Positions 46,156 through 56,272 of a DNA stretch of 64,000 nt are shown here, one piece after another. Under the pieces are notes generated by a model. That model worked only from the letters and a program-made list of their open reading frames with translations. It made no database searches and was not told the origin of the DNA. Made by a program: the position numbers and the translations under genes. The stretch lies in contig NZ_CP070304.1 in NCBI RefSeq assembly GCF_016917355.1, positions 3,844,001 through 3,908,000 on the forward strand, given 5' to 3'. Each line of letters opens with the position of its first letter. Within the stretch, counting starts at the first letter, position 1. The stretch comes from Glaciimonas sp. PAMC28666. GTDB lineage: Bacteria > Pseudomonadota > Gammaproteobacteria > Burkholderiales > Burkholderiaceae_D.

Positions 46156-47629
46156 ATGAATGCACCCGCATCGCTACCACGCCAATATCGTCAATTGATC
46201 GCAGGAGAATGGGTCGCAGCCGATGATGGCCGCACCTTCGCCGATCTCAATCCTTACAACGGGGAAGTTTTTGCCCATATTCCGGCTTCCAGCGGCACCG
46301 ACGCGCAACGCGCCATTGATGCGGCCGATAAAGCTTTTCCCGCTTGGGCGGCGATGGGCGCACGGCCGCGCCAGGCCCTGTTTTTGAAAGCTGCCGATAT
46401 CCTTGAGCGTCGCGCTGACGAAGTGGTACTCATCATGGCGCAGGAAACTGGTGCCGCCGCGCCGTTTGCGCGGTTTCAGGTCCAATGGGCGACTGGCCTG
46501 CTGCGCCAAGCCGCCGGTTACCCCTATCTATCAGGCGGCGAAATCGTCCCGTCCGATACGCCGGGGGTGTTTGCGATGGCAATTCGCAAACCGCTGGGCA
46601 TCGTGGCCGGCATTTCTCCATGGAATGGCGCGCTGGCGCTAGGGTTCCGGACGATCGTCGCGCCGCTGGCGTGTGGCAACACGGTGGTACTGAAACCGTC
46701 AGAAGATGCGCCGGTGAGCGCCGGACTTCTAATGGGAGAAATCATGACCGAGGCTGGCTTCCCGCCCGGCGTGGTAAATGTGGTGACCCACGCCCATGGG
46801 GAAGTCGGCCCGATTGCTGACCTTTTGTTTGAAAGCCGCAAAGTGCGCGCCTATAACTTCACCGGCTCTTCGACCACCGGCTCGCTACTGGCGGCGCGTG
46901 CTGGCAAGCACCTTAAACGTATTGCGCTGGAACTCGGCGGCTACAATCCGATGATCGTTCTTAAGGATGCCGACCTTGATTACTCGGTTGATACCGCGAT
47001 TTTCGCGGCATTTTTTCATCAGGGTCAGATCTGCATGAATACCCGCAAGATCTTGGTCGAACGCGCGCGTTACGACGATTTCCTTGCACGCTTCGTGGCC
47101 CGGGCAAAAGAATATCCGGGCGGGCGATCCGAGCAATCCGCAAAATAAAATCGGACCACTGATCAATGACGCCGCCGTCGCCAAATTCAAGCTGGCCATC
47201 GAACAGGCAGTAGCCAAGGGGGCCCGCGTGCTGGCTGGTGGCGAAGCGGTGGGCCGCTGCGTTGAACCGACCGTGCTGGTCGATGTGCCTGCGGATGCAC
47301 CAATTTATTGCGAGGAAGTGTTCGGTCCGGTGGTCATCGTCGAACCGTTCGACACCGAGCAGGAAGCGATCGACAAGGCGAACGGCAGCGATTTCGGTCT
47401 GTCGGCATCCATCATGACGGCCGACGTCTGGAAGGGCATTACTCTGGGTGGTCAGGTGCAGGCTGGGATGGTCAACATCAATGGTCCGACGATGGGTGGT
47501 GAGCCGCAGATACCATTCGGTGGTGTCAAGGATAGTGGTTGGGCGCGCTTTGGCAAATGGGCGATCGACATGTTTACCGACCTCAACCTGGTAACCGTGA
47601 GCCAGGAAAAACGCAAGTATCCACTATGA
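46156..47629 (+). pseudogene. NAD(P)-dependent aldehyde dehydrogenase, frameshifted
   Basis: ALDH superfamily gene broken by one extra base. Frame 1 (46156-47148) holds the Rossmann part, SPWNGALALGFRTI, NTVVLKPSEDAPVSAG, the Glu in ELGGYNPMI and the catalytic Cys in FFHQGQICMNTRK, but after ARAK (about 47106, run AAAAG) it diverges and stops at 47148. The next frame continues perfectly as NIRAGDPSNPQNKIGPLIND ... EEVFGPVVIVEPF ... IPFGGVKDSGWARFG to 47629. Joined length would be about 490 residues, normal for ALDH. It may be a true recent mutation or a sequencing error in the A-run. The stop overlaps the next gene start by ATGA. Confidence 0.88.
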
Positions 47630-48816
47630 CGCGCCCCGGTTCTTCTGGGACCTGGCCGGTCCTGTCCGTGCCGCGTACCTTGTGCGCGGCAGGCGCCATC
47701 GCAGCACTGGCCGGCGAATTGGCCGCGCTGGGTGTGCAACGTCCGCTGCTGGTAACTGACAAAGGTGTGCTGGCAGCGGGGCTGGTGGCACAATTGATTG
47801 CAGCCCACGGCGATCCGGCAGCCATAGTGATATTCGACGGCGTGACTGAGAACCCGCTGTTTTCTGACGTCGACAATGGGGTTGCGCTATACATCCGGCA
47901 GGCCTGCGATGGCGTTATCGCGCTGGGTGGAGGGTCGGTGATCGATACCGCTAAATTCATTGCCTTGTTGGCGACGAATTCCGGTAGTGTCGCCGATTAC
48001 GCCGGCAAACCAAATGTCCCGCATGGTGCATCGGCAGCGCTGATCGTTATTCCCACCACTGCCGGTACCGGCAGCGAAGCCTCTCATTCATCAGGCATCC
48101 ATCCCGATGCCAAAACCGCTTCAGTGGGCATGAGTTCACGCCATCTGATTCCTGCGCTGGCGATTCTGGATCCGGTCATGACGGTTGGTTTGCCAGCCCG
48201 GCTGACCGCAGCTACGGGCATCGATGCCTTATCTCATTGTATAGAAGGATATTTGTCGAACAAAGATCAGCCCCTGGGCGCAGCGATTGCTCTGGACGGG
48301 ATCGCCCGCGTCAGTGCAGGGCTACGTCGGGCCTTCGCCAATCCACAGGACTTGGATGCGCGTACGGAAATGATGCTGGCTGCCTTTGCTGGCGGGGTCT
48401 CGATCGGGATGGGCCTGGGGCCAGCCCACGCGATTGCACTGGCCTGCAGCGATCAGGGTTTCCATCACGGTGTGCTAAGCGGCATCGGTCTGGTAGCTTC
48501 TCTGGATGCCACCGCGCTCCATGCACCACAGCGGATGGTTGCCATCAATCAGGCGTTCGGACTGCCTGCATCGGCGTCACTGACCAGCGCGATTGCTGCA
48601 CTGATGCGCGAACTTGGCTTGCCGGCGACGCTGGCCGAACTGGGCTACGCCGCAGCTGACGTGCCGAAGCTGGCCGATTTCGCGCAGCGCAGCCATTTCA
48701 ATTTGTTTGCACCGTTTCATCCGGATGCTGACCAGTATGCTGCGATGTTTCAAAAGTCGCTGGCACCCCCGGTCCTGCACGCAACCATTCAACCCGATAC
48801 CAAGGAATCCACATGA
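47626..48816 (+). CDS. iron-containing alcohol dehydrogenase / maleylacetate reductase-like
   Basis: Group III dehydrogenase of 396 residues. NAD site GVIALGGGSVIDTAKFIALL, metal-site region IDALSHCIEGYLS, and GPAHAIALACSDQGFHHG containing the His ligands. It starts 4 bp inside the ALDH stop and its own stop overlaps the LigW-like gene, so the three are one translational unit. It could reduce an aldehyde or keto intermediate, or oxidise an alcohol made in aromatic breakdown. Confidence 0.87.
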   Translation: MTRPGSSGTWPVLSVPRTLCAAGAIAALAGELAALGVQRPLLVTDKGVLAAGLVAQLIAAHGDPAAIVIFDGVTENPLFSDVDNGVALYIRQACDGVIALGGGSVIDTAKFIALLATNSGSVADYAGKPNVPHGASAALIVIPTTAGTGSEASHSSGIHPDAKTASVGMSSRHLIPALAILDPVMTVGLPARLTAATGIDALSHCIEGYLSNKDQPLGAAIALDGIARVSAGLRRAFANPQDLDARTEMMLAAFAGGVSIGMGLGPAHAIALACSDQGFHHGVLSGIGLVASLDATALHAPQRMVAINQAFGLPASASLTSAIAALMRELGLPATLAELGYAAADVPKLADFAQRSHFNLFAPFHPDADQYAAMFQKSLAPPVLHATIQPDTKEST

Positions 48817-49871
48817 CCAACATCGAAACCGGCACGCGCAGCTCGCTACGACTGATCGCCACCGAGGAAGCTTTTGCCCCGCAAGAATACCTCGATGAAT
48901 ACCTCAAAATGGCCAAAAACATCGACACGCCAGTGGCACGTTATTTGAGGATGTATTATCAAAAGCCGGAATTTGCCCAGCAACTTACCGACATGGATTA
49001 TCGGCTGGCGATGATGGACCGCCATCAAGTCGATATGCATTTGCTGAGCATTACAGGCCCCGGGGTTCAGGCGTTTGACGCCGAACTGGGGGCCGATCTG
49101 GCTATGCTGACCAATGACAAACTCGCCGCCATCATTGCGCAACATCCAACGCGCTTTGCCGGCCTGGCTGCCGTCGCTCCGCAATCGCCACAACGTGCAG
49201 TGCGGGAAATCAAGCGTGCGATGACTGAACTGAAACTCAACGGTCTGATCATCAATTCGCATACCCATGGGGAGTTTCTCGACGATCCGAAATTCTGGCC
49301 GATTCTCGAAGCCGCAGTCACCTACGATGCACCGATCTATCTGCATCCGTCGTTTCCCGCTGATTCGATGATTGAACCGTACAACAAGTACGGCATGATG
49401 GGCGCACTCTGGGGCTTCCAGGCAGAATGTTCATTGCACGTAATACGGATGATCCTGAGCGGGGTGTTCGACCAGTTTCCGACGTTGCGCATCGTGCTCG
49501 GCCATCTGGGCGAAGGCATTCCATATTGGCTGTCGCGCCTTGACAACCGCTATCAGAACATCCTCAGGCGCGGCGGCCTGCCGTCGCTCGGCATGAAGCA
49601 GTTGGAGCGTTTGCCAAGCGAATACTTCATGAGCAATTTCTACGTCACCACGGCCGGCATGAATGCCAGCGCCCCGTTTGATTACTGCGTCAAGCTGCTG
49701 GGCCCGGAGCGGGTGCTGTTTGCAATCGATTATCCGTATGAACAAACCGAAGATGCTACCGGTTTCGTGCGCGGACTCGACCTTGCGCCTGATGATCTGA
49801 ACAAGATCTGCCATAGCAATGCCGAACGTCTGTTCAAAATTCAACCTGGGCTGGCGATGCCAACGAAATAG
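48813..49871 (+). CDS. amidohydrolase-family decarboxylase, LigW-like
   Basis: Metal-dependent ACMSD-family protein of 352 residues, closely patterned on LigW, the 5-carboxyvanillate decarboxylase of lignin-biphenyl catabolism. Candidate ligands: Glu19 (TEEAF, the LigW form of the usual EEH), His178 (IYLHPSFP), His231 (VLGHLGEG) and Asp306 (AIDYPYEQ). INSHTHGEFLDDP and VTTAGMNASAPF also match. It would remove an aromatic carboxyl group without oxygen. Other acids (resorcylate, isophthalate type) remain possible. Last gene of the promoter-F operon. Confidence 0.82.
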   Translation: MTNIETGTRSSLRLIATEEAFAPQEYLDEYLKMAKNIDTPVARYLRMYYQKPEFAQQLTDMDYRLAMMDRHQVDMHLLSITGPGVQAFDAELGADLAMLTNDKLAAIIAQHPTRFAGLAAVAPQSPQRAVREIKRAMTELKLNGLIINSHTHGEFLDDPKFWPILEAAVTYDAPIYLHPSFPADSMIEPYNKYGMMGALWGFQAECSLHVIRMILSGVFDQFPTLRIVLGHLGEGIPYWLSRLDNRYQNILRRGGLPSLGMKQLERLPSEYFMSNFYVTTAGMNASAPFDYCVKLLGPERVLFAIDYPYEQTEDATGFVRGLDLAPDDLNKICHSNAERLFKIQPGLAMPTK

Positions 49872-49975
49872 GTTAAAAGGCGGTCGGTCGCGGCGCTGCG
49901 CGGTCCCTTCAAGACGGCAAGCCGCGATTAAAAAAGATGGTATGATTCCGGCATTGATGCCTGAATGATATCGCC

Positions 49976-50902
49976 ATGAAACTGAGCCAGTTCCGCAATT
50001 TTCTTGCTATTGCCGACAAGGGCAGCGTGCGTTCCGGTGCCCGCTTTCTGGGACTAACGCAGCCTGCACTGACGCGTAGCATGCAGGAACTGGAGCACGA
50101 ACTGAACGTGTCGCTGTTCGTGCGCGGTACCCGTGGCGTGGCCCTCACTGAAATGGGGCAGCGTTTCGAGGTGCGTGCGCGTACCGTGCAAAATGAAGTC
50201 CGGCGTGCCGAAGAAGAAATGGCCCAGCTGCAGGGCAACAATGAAGGCAATCTGCACGTGTGCCTCTCTACCGTGGCGCATATTTCGTTGTTTCCATATG
50301 CGCTTAAGGAATTTCGAGCACGCTATCCGAATGTAGTGATGGATGTGCTGGACGGCGTCTATCCGAGCATAGAAGGTTTTCTCAAATCCGGGGCGCTTGA
50401 CTGCTACGTCGGTCCGGCACCCAGCCAGCCGGGACCCGAGATGATCGTCGAAAAACTGTTCGACAATACGCGGGTAATATTGTGTCGGCGGGGCCATCCA
50501 CTGCTCAAGGCGCGCTCGCTGCAGGAACTGGCCGATGCCGAATGGGCTACTACCTCGATTACTTTTCGTGCTGAAGAAGAACTGGGCCCGCTGTTCGCCC
50601 AATACGGTCTGCCAACCCCGCGCCTGGTGCTGCGGGCTTATTCTGCACTGACCTACATCAGTGCCATCTCCTCTTCAGACTTGCTGACCATGCTGCCGGT
50701 GCAATGGGCGCATTTCGAAGCGACCCGCAATGTACTTGATATCATCAATGTGGTCGAACCGTTACCGGCACCGCCTATCTGTATTGTGCGCCGCGCTGAC
50801 TTGCCGCTGACCCCGGCGGCGCAATATTTCTGCGACATGATACGACGCGCTAGCAGCCACCTTGAGCAGGCTCGCGACGCGGCCGCACTTAAACGCACTT
50901 AA
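49976..50902 (+). CDS. LysR-family regulator
   Basis: Regulator of 308 residues: helix-turn-helix FLAIADKGSVRSGARFLGLTQPALTRSMQELEHELNV, effector domain from about 95 (GNLHVCLSTVAHISLFPYALKEF). Related along its length to the LysR at 21551, whose promoter G shares spacing with sites A-F; this makes it the best guess for the shared regulon, but that is inference. Its last ~40 codons (50779 onward) lie in a repeat copied at 60637. No clear ribosome site precedes the ATG. Confidence 0.9.
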   Translation: MKLSQFRNFLAIADKGSVRSGARFLGLTQPALTRSMQELEHELNVSLFVRGTRGVALTEMGQRFEVRARTVQNEVRRAEEEMAQLQGNNEGNLHVCLSTVAHISLFPYALKEFRARYPNVVMDVLDGVYPSIEGFLKSGALDCYVGPAPSQPGPEMIVEKLFDNTRVILCRRGHPLLKARSLQELADAEWATTSITFRAEEELGPLFAQYGLPTPRLVLRAYSALTYISAISSSDLLTMLPVQWAHFEATRNVLDIINVVEPLPAPPICIVRRADLPLTPAAQYFCDMIRRASSHLEQARDAAALKRT

Positions 50903-51119
50903 GCGCCCTTAATCTAATTTAGCGCATTTAGCCGCATTCACCCGCAACCCGCTTTGTCATTACCGGCGTGGGCCACGGCATGGGAGTTTATCAGGCTGAT
51001 TCCGGAGCGCAACAACACCTCTCAAATTCGCGATCACCATCCATTTGGCCTTGCGCTTGCCAACATAGCGCGCAGTGTTTGCTTCAGCCAACCTGAGATC
51101 GGCTCCGAAAATTTCCTCC
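50779..51119 (+). repeat. left copy of a ~340-bp direct repeat
   Basis: Covers the end of the LysR gene and ~215 bp beyond. A close copy occurs at 60637-60984 in the same orientation, with scattered substitutions, a 9-bp insertion and a 2-bp deletion. The repeats flank the 9.5-kb module from 51120 to 60636. The reverse strand of the distal part has a short Trp/Lys-rich frame that is only intact in the right copy. Confidence 0.88.
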
Positions 51120-51140
51120 CATTACGCCTTCGATGTATGT

Positions 51141-51180
51141 GTTGCCCATGTCCCGGCACGAGTGTTACCCATGTCTCCGG
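51141..51180. repeat. paired 16-17 bp motif resembling a transposon end
   Basis: GTTGCCCATGTCCCGG (51141) and GTTACCCATGTCTCCGG (51164) recur 23 bp apart, just after the repeat copy ends at 51119. Repeated GTTnCCCATGTC motifs are known from ends of IS21/IS481-type elements. No transposase gene is present. The rest of 50903-51605 shows no gene. Confidence 0.5.
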
Positions 51181-51605
51181 TCTATACAAGTCCCGCAGCA
51201 AAACTACAAACAAAACACCGCTAATACAAGCGCAATGGCTGCAAATTCAATCACTTTTGGATTTTGGGTTGTTGGTAGTTTTACTTCGATTGACGGCTGC
51301 TGCAAAGTCGCGTACAGGTCCTGAGTGACGATGTGCGGAAAATATTCTGTCGATGGTTTCTCGGAATGAAAGCGGAGGAGCGAGTGCTGCTAAAGGCGGC
51401 GGCATAGTAGCCCAACCCCGGATTGTTCCACTCTCCCTCAAAGGCGCGCTTTTCTTGCGATCAAAGGGGAGCAATTCAAGATTATATTAAAATGGGGTGT
51501 CAAAAAATTTGGAATCGTTCAAGTTTCTATTCCGACGAAACAGGCATGTCGCAGCTATGCTGGCTGACAGCGCCGACCAAAACTTTAACGTAAGGATACA
51601 AATTA

Positions 51606-52361
51606 ATGAATCAGGCAAGAAATGAACACATGGACAGCGTTTCCGCTCAGAAGCGAACAGGAAATACCGTACAAATGATTTATAGCTCCCTTAGACAGGA
51701 CATTCTTATTGGAACGCTACCGTCCGGAGCGCTCCTGCCCCAACTGACTATTGCGAGGAGATTTGGCACCAGTAGGGCACCTGTCAGAGAAGCGCTACAA
51801 CGTCTGGAGCAGGAGCAGTTGATTGTAGCCCGCGCGAATCAACGTTACACGGTAGCAGAGTTTGACGTAACCGATTACGAAAACCTTTTGTGCTTGACGC
51901 TGATCAATATGACGTTCGCGATTCGACTATGTGTTCCCCTCCTGACTGAACAGCAATTGGATCAGATAAGTAAATGCGTTGCATCCATGAATGGATCGAT
52001 GGAACAGGATCCGGAGGCCCGAGGAGCTTTCTATCGAAAGTTTACGATGCTACTTGTTGCTCCTGCCGGAAGGCGCACATTAGCCCTAATTTCTCATTTT
52101 ATGGACAATTTACAGCGCTATCGATCCCACGCGCTCAATAAGTTACCTGAACCAATGTTCAAGGATGGAGCAGAGCTTGTAAGACTCGTTGACGCGGTGA
52201 GAACGGTCCAACCGGATCTCGCGGCAAATCTTTACACAAACTATTTCGGTCGACTGGCCATTCTCATCCTGGCCGGTGCTGCACCAAGCCATAATGCTAT
52301 GGCGTTGCACGGCACTATCGCCGCGCTAACGCCTAACGACGTCACCAGTAAGGAGCGTTAA
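51606..52361 (+). CDS. GntR-family regulator, FCD type
   Basis: Regulator of 251 residues. N-terminal GntR winged helix: MIYSSLRQDILIGTLPSGALLPQLTIARRFGTSRAPVREALQRLEQEQLIV; an all-helical FCD-like ligand domain follows (residues ~100-235), though its metal-binding histidines are not obvious. TAAGGA precedes the start. It is the only regulator of the 51-60 kb module and is transcribed opposite to the catabolic genes, so it probably represses them until an intermediate appears. Confidence 0.88.
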   Translation: MNQARNEHMDSVSAQKRTGNTVQMIYSSLRQDILIGTLPSGALLPQLTIARRFGTSRAPVREALQRLEQEQLIVARANQRYTVAEFDVTDYENLLCLTLINMTFAIRLCVPLLTEQQLDQISKCVASMNGSMEQDPEARGAFYRKFTMLLVAPAGRRTLALISHFMDNLQRYRSHALNKLPEPMFKDGAELVRLVDAVRTVQPDLAANLYTNYFGRLAILILAGAAPSHNAMALHGTIAALTPNDVTSKER

Positions 52362-52563
52362 ACGGGGCGCGCATTTGCGCGCACAAGTGCGGTGCGCCGT
52401 GATCAACCGAGATATGCCGGAAAAACTTAAGGTGTATAGCGCTTCGCTGATTCAACAGATTCCAGAACATATAATGCAATTTCTGGCGGCCTTGCGCCGA
52501 GCGGCTGCCCAAAACCCCACGCGTTGTTAACGTCCCCGTTCGGGAGTGCCGCCTATGTCAAAA

Positions 52564-53595
52564 TCACATGCGGAACAATGCTTCTGCATTACGATGGGCA
52601 ATCTTCTCTTTATCATCTTGGCTAATAGGGAGGTTTTCCAGAAACGCGCGCGCGCCGGTATGAGTGAGATACGGGTAATCTACCGAATAAATAATGCGGT
52701 CCGCCCCCATCACTTTGTGAATGAACTCGAAATGCGGCAAATTCAACATGCCACTCGGCGTAACGTATACATGCTGCTTGTAGGTCTCCGTGATCGTGCG
52801 AGAAAGCCTTGTCGCCTCTTGAGGAATGGTGTCATCCATGCGCTGTAGGTAGAACGGCACCATTTCGCCCCAATGGCCACTTATAACTTGCAGATGCGGA
52901 TATTTATCAAACTTGCCGGATAAAATCATGCGAATCACCTGAATACCGGCTTCGTTGTGCCAACCCCATCCGAATAGCGAGAGACGTGCGCTCACCTCTT
53001 TATCGAGCCCGCCATAGTAGGGTTCGCGGACTTGTGTTAAAGGAAAGCCTGGATGCACATAGATAGGGACCTTTAGCGCATTTAATTTTGCCAGGACGGG
53101 CTCGTAACGTGGATCATCAAGGAAGGTTAGGCCCGGACGTCCGCTTAGCAGTGTACCTTTGAAGCCCAACTCCCTCACACTACGCTCCAGCTCTGCCGCC
53201 GCAGCCTGCGGATCTTGCCAAGGCAGCGTGGCAAAACCGCCAAACCGGCTTGGATTCGCCAGGACGGCTTCAGCCAGGCGATCGTTAGCGGCACGCGTGA
53301 GCGCTATCGCCTGGCTGGCCGGTGCTAGTTGCGGCAAGGTGCTGTAAGACAGGACCTGCATATCGATGCCATGCTTGTCCATCTCCGCAATTCGGCCGGC
53401 ACCCACATCGGTGGCCAGCTTCAGCGAAATTTCAGGGGCAACGAGGTGCGGGCGGTTATCGTTAAAGTCAGCAGGCTCGTCTTTGACTCTGCTGCCCCAA
53501 TCAGACATATAGCCTGCTTCCATCTCCTGTGCTTGATGGCTCGCTTTTGCGATGGCGAAGTCGACGGTATGTTCTTCTATGCAAATGATCTTCAC
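52564..53595 (-). CDS. amidohydrolase-family decarboxylase (resorcylate decarboxylase-like)
   Basis: ACMSD-family protein of 343 residues. Metal motifs: CIEEHTVD (E-x-H at residues ~7-9), IYVHPGFPLTQVREPYYGG, VISGHWGEMVPFYLQR and YSVDYPYLTHTGAR. This matches nonoxidative aromatic decarboxylases such as gamma-resorcylate decarboxylase, and contrasts with the EEAF form at 48813. The start codon is GTG at 53595 with GGAG upstream. It is separated by ~650 bp from the next gene of the module. Confidence 0.83.
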   Translation of the reverse strand: MKIICIEEHTVDFAIAKASHQAQEMEAGYMSDWGSRVKDEPADFNDNRPHLVAPEISLKLATDVGAGRIAEMDKHGIDMQVLSYSTLPQLAPASQAIALTRAANDRLAEAVLANPSRFGGFATLPWQDPQAAAAELERSVRELGFKGTLLSGRPGLTFLDDPRYEPVLAKLNALKVPIYVHPGFPLTQVREPYYGGLDKEVSARLSLFGWGWHNEAGIQVIRMILSGKFDKYPHLQVISGHWGEMVPFYLQRMDDTIPQEATRLSRTITETYKQHVYVTPSGMLNLPHFEFIHKVMGADRIIYSVDYPYLTHTGARAFLENLPISQDDKEKIAHRNAEALFRM

Positions 53596-54240
53596 TGCGT
53601 TTCTCCAGAGATGCGTCTATGAGTTAATGACTATCGGCAAATTTTCAGCAAGGTGGTGTAGGTCGTGGCTAAAGGCTTTTGCATGGCCCGCGTAACCTAG
53701 TTAGTTGCCCGTTATGTCAACGCATGGGTGAGGTAGCTGGCGCGCCAATTTCGCGCCGTCTCTGCATAAAACGGGTGGGCGAGGAAACGGTTGCGGCTAG
53801 TGCCCATTTGATTTTGAAGCGCGATTGCGTTGCATTAGCGCGAAAAGTACCGTTTTTTTCGAACCATGTTTCTTCGACACGCCACTATCGCCCCGCCTTG
53901 TAAGCGTAACGATTCCAGCGCTTTTCCAACTCGTAGACATACCGTTGTACCCAAGCCATGATCGTTAAATAACTTATCAAAATCCCGCGCGCTGCCATCA
54001 TCCCGATCAAATCAAATCGCAAAAAGAATACTTGTATCGCCAATTTGTATCGCCAATATTAGCGAAAACACAGAATGATGGTGTCATGTCAGAAATGTCC
54101 GCCTTTAAACAAATCAACCATACTTTTATGTTTCCTAGTCTTCATTCTGCGCTTTGAAAAAAGTGTAGCGTAATGGAAAATTTCCTTTAGATGCCGCCAA
54201 AGCAGCACCTATAGGATTAATGAATTAGTGCATGTCCAAA
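53596..54240. other. intergenic region without recognised gene
   Basis: 645 bp between the decarboxylase start and the porin stop. A 74-codon frame at 53679-53903 has no recognisable content or ribosome site. The right half is AT-rich. It must include the decarboxylase promoter; nothing else is supported. Confidence 0.4.
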
Positions 54241-55335
54241 TCAAAAAGTATGAACAATCCCCATGCGGACTGCCGTTTGATTCGCGCTACTGGAATTTTT
54301 TGATGCGCCGCCGGGGGTGTTAACAGTAGATGGAATGATCGTTGGATCGCTGCTGTGATTACGTGCAGCAATTACGTAAAGTGAAGTAAATTTGCTTAAA
54401 ATGAAACGTACGGACATGAAGGGTTGTGTTAACGTCGCGGAATTTCCCGCCCGATTGGTATCGCGCGCTCTACCTACGCCGCCACCGATCCGAATGGTCG
54501 GAGCAATGTAGTAACTTGCCGCAAGTTCAAACGGTCTCGCCACCGCTTTCGATCCCACAACTACCGTCTCTTTGCCTTCAGAATAATTGGCAAGAAGCTC
54601 AACATCACCGATCTGATAAACCATTCTGACTGCGAAAACCTGGTTCGCAATGGTTGTTGAGAAATTGTCTTTAGTCCAACCTGCTCCAAGTTGTAGGGGA
54701 CCGGCAACGTACTTGACGAATGTAGACTTCATATTGTCGTGATTGTTTTCGCTGCCGAGGCCATACATTAAACCACCCGACCAATTACCGATGGTATGCT
54801 GCCATTTTATGGCATTGTCGTATAAGCCGGTGCCAGAGTGGTTGTCGACTGCAGGTGATGTTCCGGTAACACTTTGGAAACCTTGATAACCCGAGGACAA
54901 ACCTCCCTCGATGAATGGGGTAGCATCTGGGGGCAATGCGGTATTGAAGAAGTCAAACTGCCGCCCCACAGTCAGCGCCCCCCAAGTGTTGCTCTTTAAC
55001 CCCACATAAGATCCACGGTTAAATAGTTGTGGAAAGGTTACCCCTGTATCAACATAGAATCGATTTTCCAACACGAAAATTGCCGATAGCCCCCCCCCAA
55101 GGTCTTCTACACCTCGAAATCCGAGTCGGGAGGGTGCCGCAATACCGTTATCCATTTTTACGGATGACTGCCCACCGACATTGTTGTTAAAGCTTAAGCC
55201 GACATCCAGCAAACCGTATATCGTTACACTACTTTGTGCCTGGGCGGCACCAGCAGCACAAGCCAGCAACGTTATGGAAAGCGTCGTGCTGATTAACGAT
55301 AAATTTCTCTTTATTTGTTTATGTTGAAGTCTCAT
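54241..55335 (-). CDS. outer-membrane porin, Gram-negative trimeric type
   Basis: Protein of 364 residues with signal peptide (STTLSITLLACAAGAAQAQ) and barrel motifs SVTIYGLLDVGLSFNNNVGG, SRLGFRGVEDLGGGLSAIFVLENRF and GSYVGLKSNTWGALTVGRQFDFF, ending GIVHTF. It begins with basic residues (MRLQHKQIKRN) and no strong ribosome site. Part of the 51-60 kb module; it likely admits that module's substrate. Confidence 0.92.
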   Translation of the reverse strand: MRLQHKQIKRNLSLISTTLSITLLACAAGAAQAQSSVTIYGLLDVGLSFNNNVGGQSSVKMDNGIAAPSRLGFRGVEDLGGGLSAIFVLENRFYVDTGVTFPQLFNRGSYVGLKSNTWGALTVGRQFDFFNTALPPDATPFIEGGLSSGYQGFQSVTGTSPAVDNHSGTGLYDNAIKWQHTIGNWSGGLMYGLGSENNHDNMKSTFVKYVAGPLQLGAGWTKDNFSTTIANQVFAVRMVYQIGDVELLANYSEGKETVVVGSKAVARPFELAASYYIAPTIRIGGGVGRARDTNRAGNSATLTQPFMSVRFILSKFTSLYVIAARNHSSDPTIIPSTVNTPGGASKNSSSANQTAVRMGIVHTF

Positions 55336-55753
55336 TGTTTTATTTTTTATAGTTTAATTGCTGCAAAAAAATCCCGAGCGTGCGATGCTCCCGGCACATC
55401 GAACGCTCTGGTACTGAAAATCTTGTTGTGCTCTAAAAAATCGCTGCTTCAACGCACTCGGGCTCAATCGAACGTTCTTTATTAAGAGGGACAGTTCGGT
55501 CAGGTTGAGCTTGTCCAAAATCAACCCGAGCGATAACATGACTAATCAAATTAGGACATCGACAGGCCCAATTTAATTGACCAAGGCATAATATTTTAAA
55601 GTCAAGATGGCTCTTGGCAGAACGTATGTCAGCTTATGACGTACGTAAATACTTGCGCTTTCGCCGTTCCGTTCATGATTTTTTCTACTAATACAACCTG
55701 CTTCATCTGACGGACTTTATTCATTTCATGTGCGCGCAGCGCCAAGTCAAAAA
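55336..55753. other. intergenic region upstream of porin
   Basis: 418 bp of mixed composition between the porin and flavin reductase genes. The minus-strand frame 55629-55823 overlaps the reductase end and looks spurious. A promoter for the porin is expected; no operator was recognised. Confidence 0.4.
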
Positions 55754-56272
55754 TTAACTTAGCGGAATCGAGGAAGCATAGTGTCCTTCCTGAAAAAGTA
55801 ATGGCGCCACCACGCCAAAACATCGGGCGTCACGAACTCGGCCGACAAAGATGGTGTGGGTTTCGTAATGCATTGTTTTATCCACATCGCAGAATATGTT
55901 GGCTTGGGCATCCATCAAATATGGCAGGCCATTTTCGTCGGTGGTCCAAGTGCCTACGTCAAAGCGGGACAATCCTTTGCGTTCCCCCGAGAAAATTCCC
56001 GATAAATTCGACTGACCGACCCCTAAGAGATTGACGCAGAACGTCCCTGTGTGCTTGATGATTTTGTGAAACGAGCTCGACTCGTTAACGCACACAAGCA
56101 ACGCGCACGGCGACGTGCTGACCGACGTGACGGCCGTAGCGGTCATGCCGTGCCAGACGCCGTTATCGGTGCTGGTGACTAGGGATACGGTAGTTGATAA
56201 ACGTCGCATCGCATTCCGAAAATCAACCAATACGTTGGGTGTTTTGGTGCTTACATCAGATAATTTTTGCAT
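55754..56272 (-). CDS. flavin reductase of a two-component monooxygenase
   Basis: NAD(P)H:flavin oxidoreductase of 172 residues. Family pattern: FRNAMRRLSTTVSLVTSTDNGVWHGMTATAVTSVSTSPCALLVCVNESSSFH, FCVNLLGVGQSNLSGIFSG, and HTIFVGRVRDARC. It supplies reduced FAD or FMN to a partner oxygenase, here most likely the acyl-CoA-dehydrogenase-like protein at 57468. AGGA precedes the ATG. Confidence 0.9.
   Translation of the reverse strand: MQKLSDVSTKTPNVLVDFRNAMRRLSTTVSLVTSTDNGVWHGMTATAVTSVSTSPCALLVCVNESSSFHKIIKHTGTFCVNLLGVGQSNLSGIFSGERKGLSRFDVGTWTTDENGLPYLMDAQANIFCDVDKTMHYETHTIFVGRVRDARCFGVVAPLLFQEGHYASSIPLS

Noticed and set aside
53679-53903. 74-codon plus-strand frame in the gap after the decarboxylase
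   Set aside because: Contains a few cysteines but no domain pattern, no ribosome site and no operon context.
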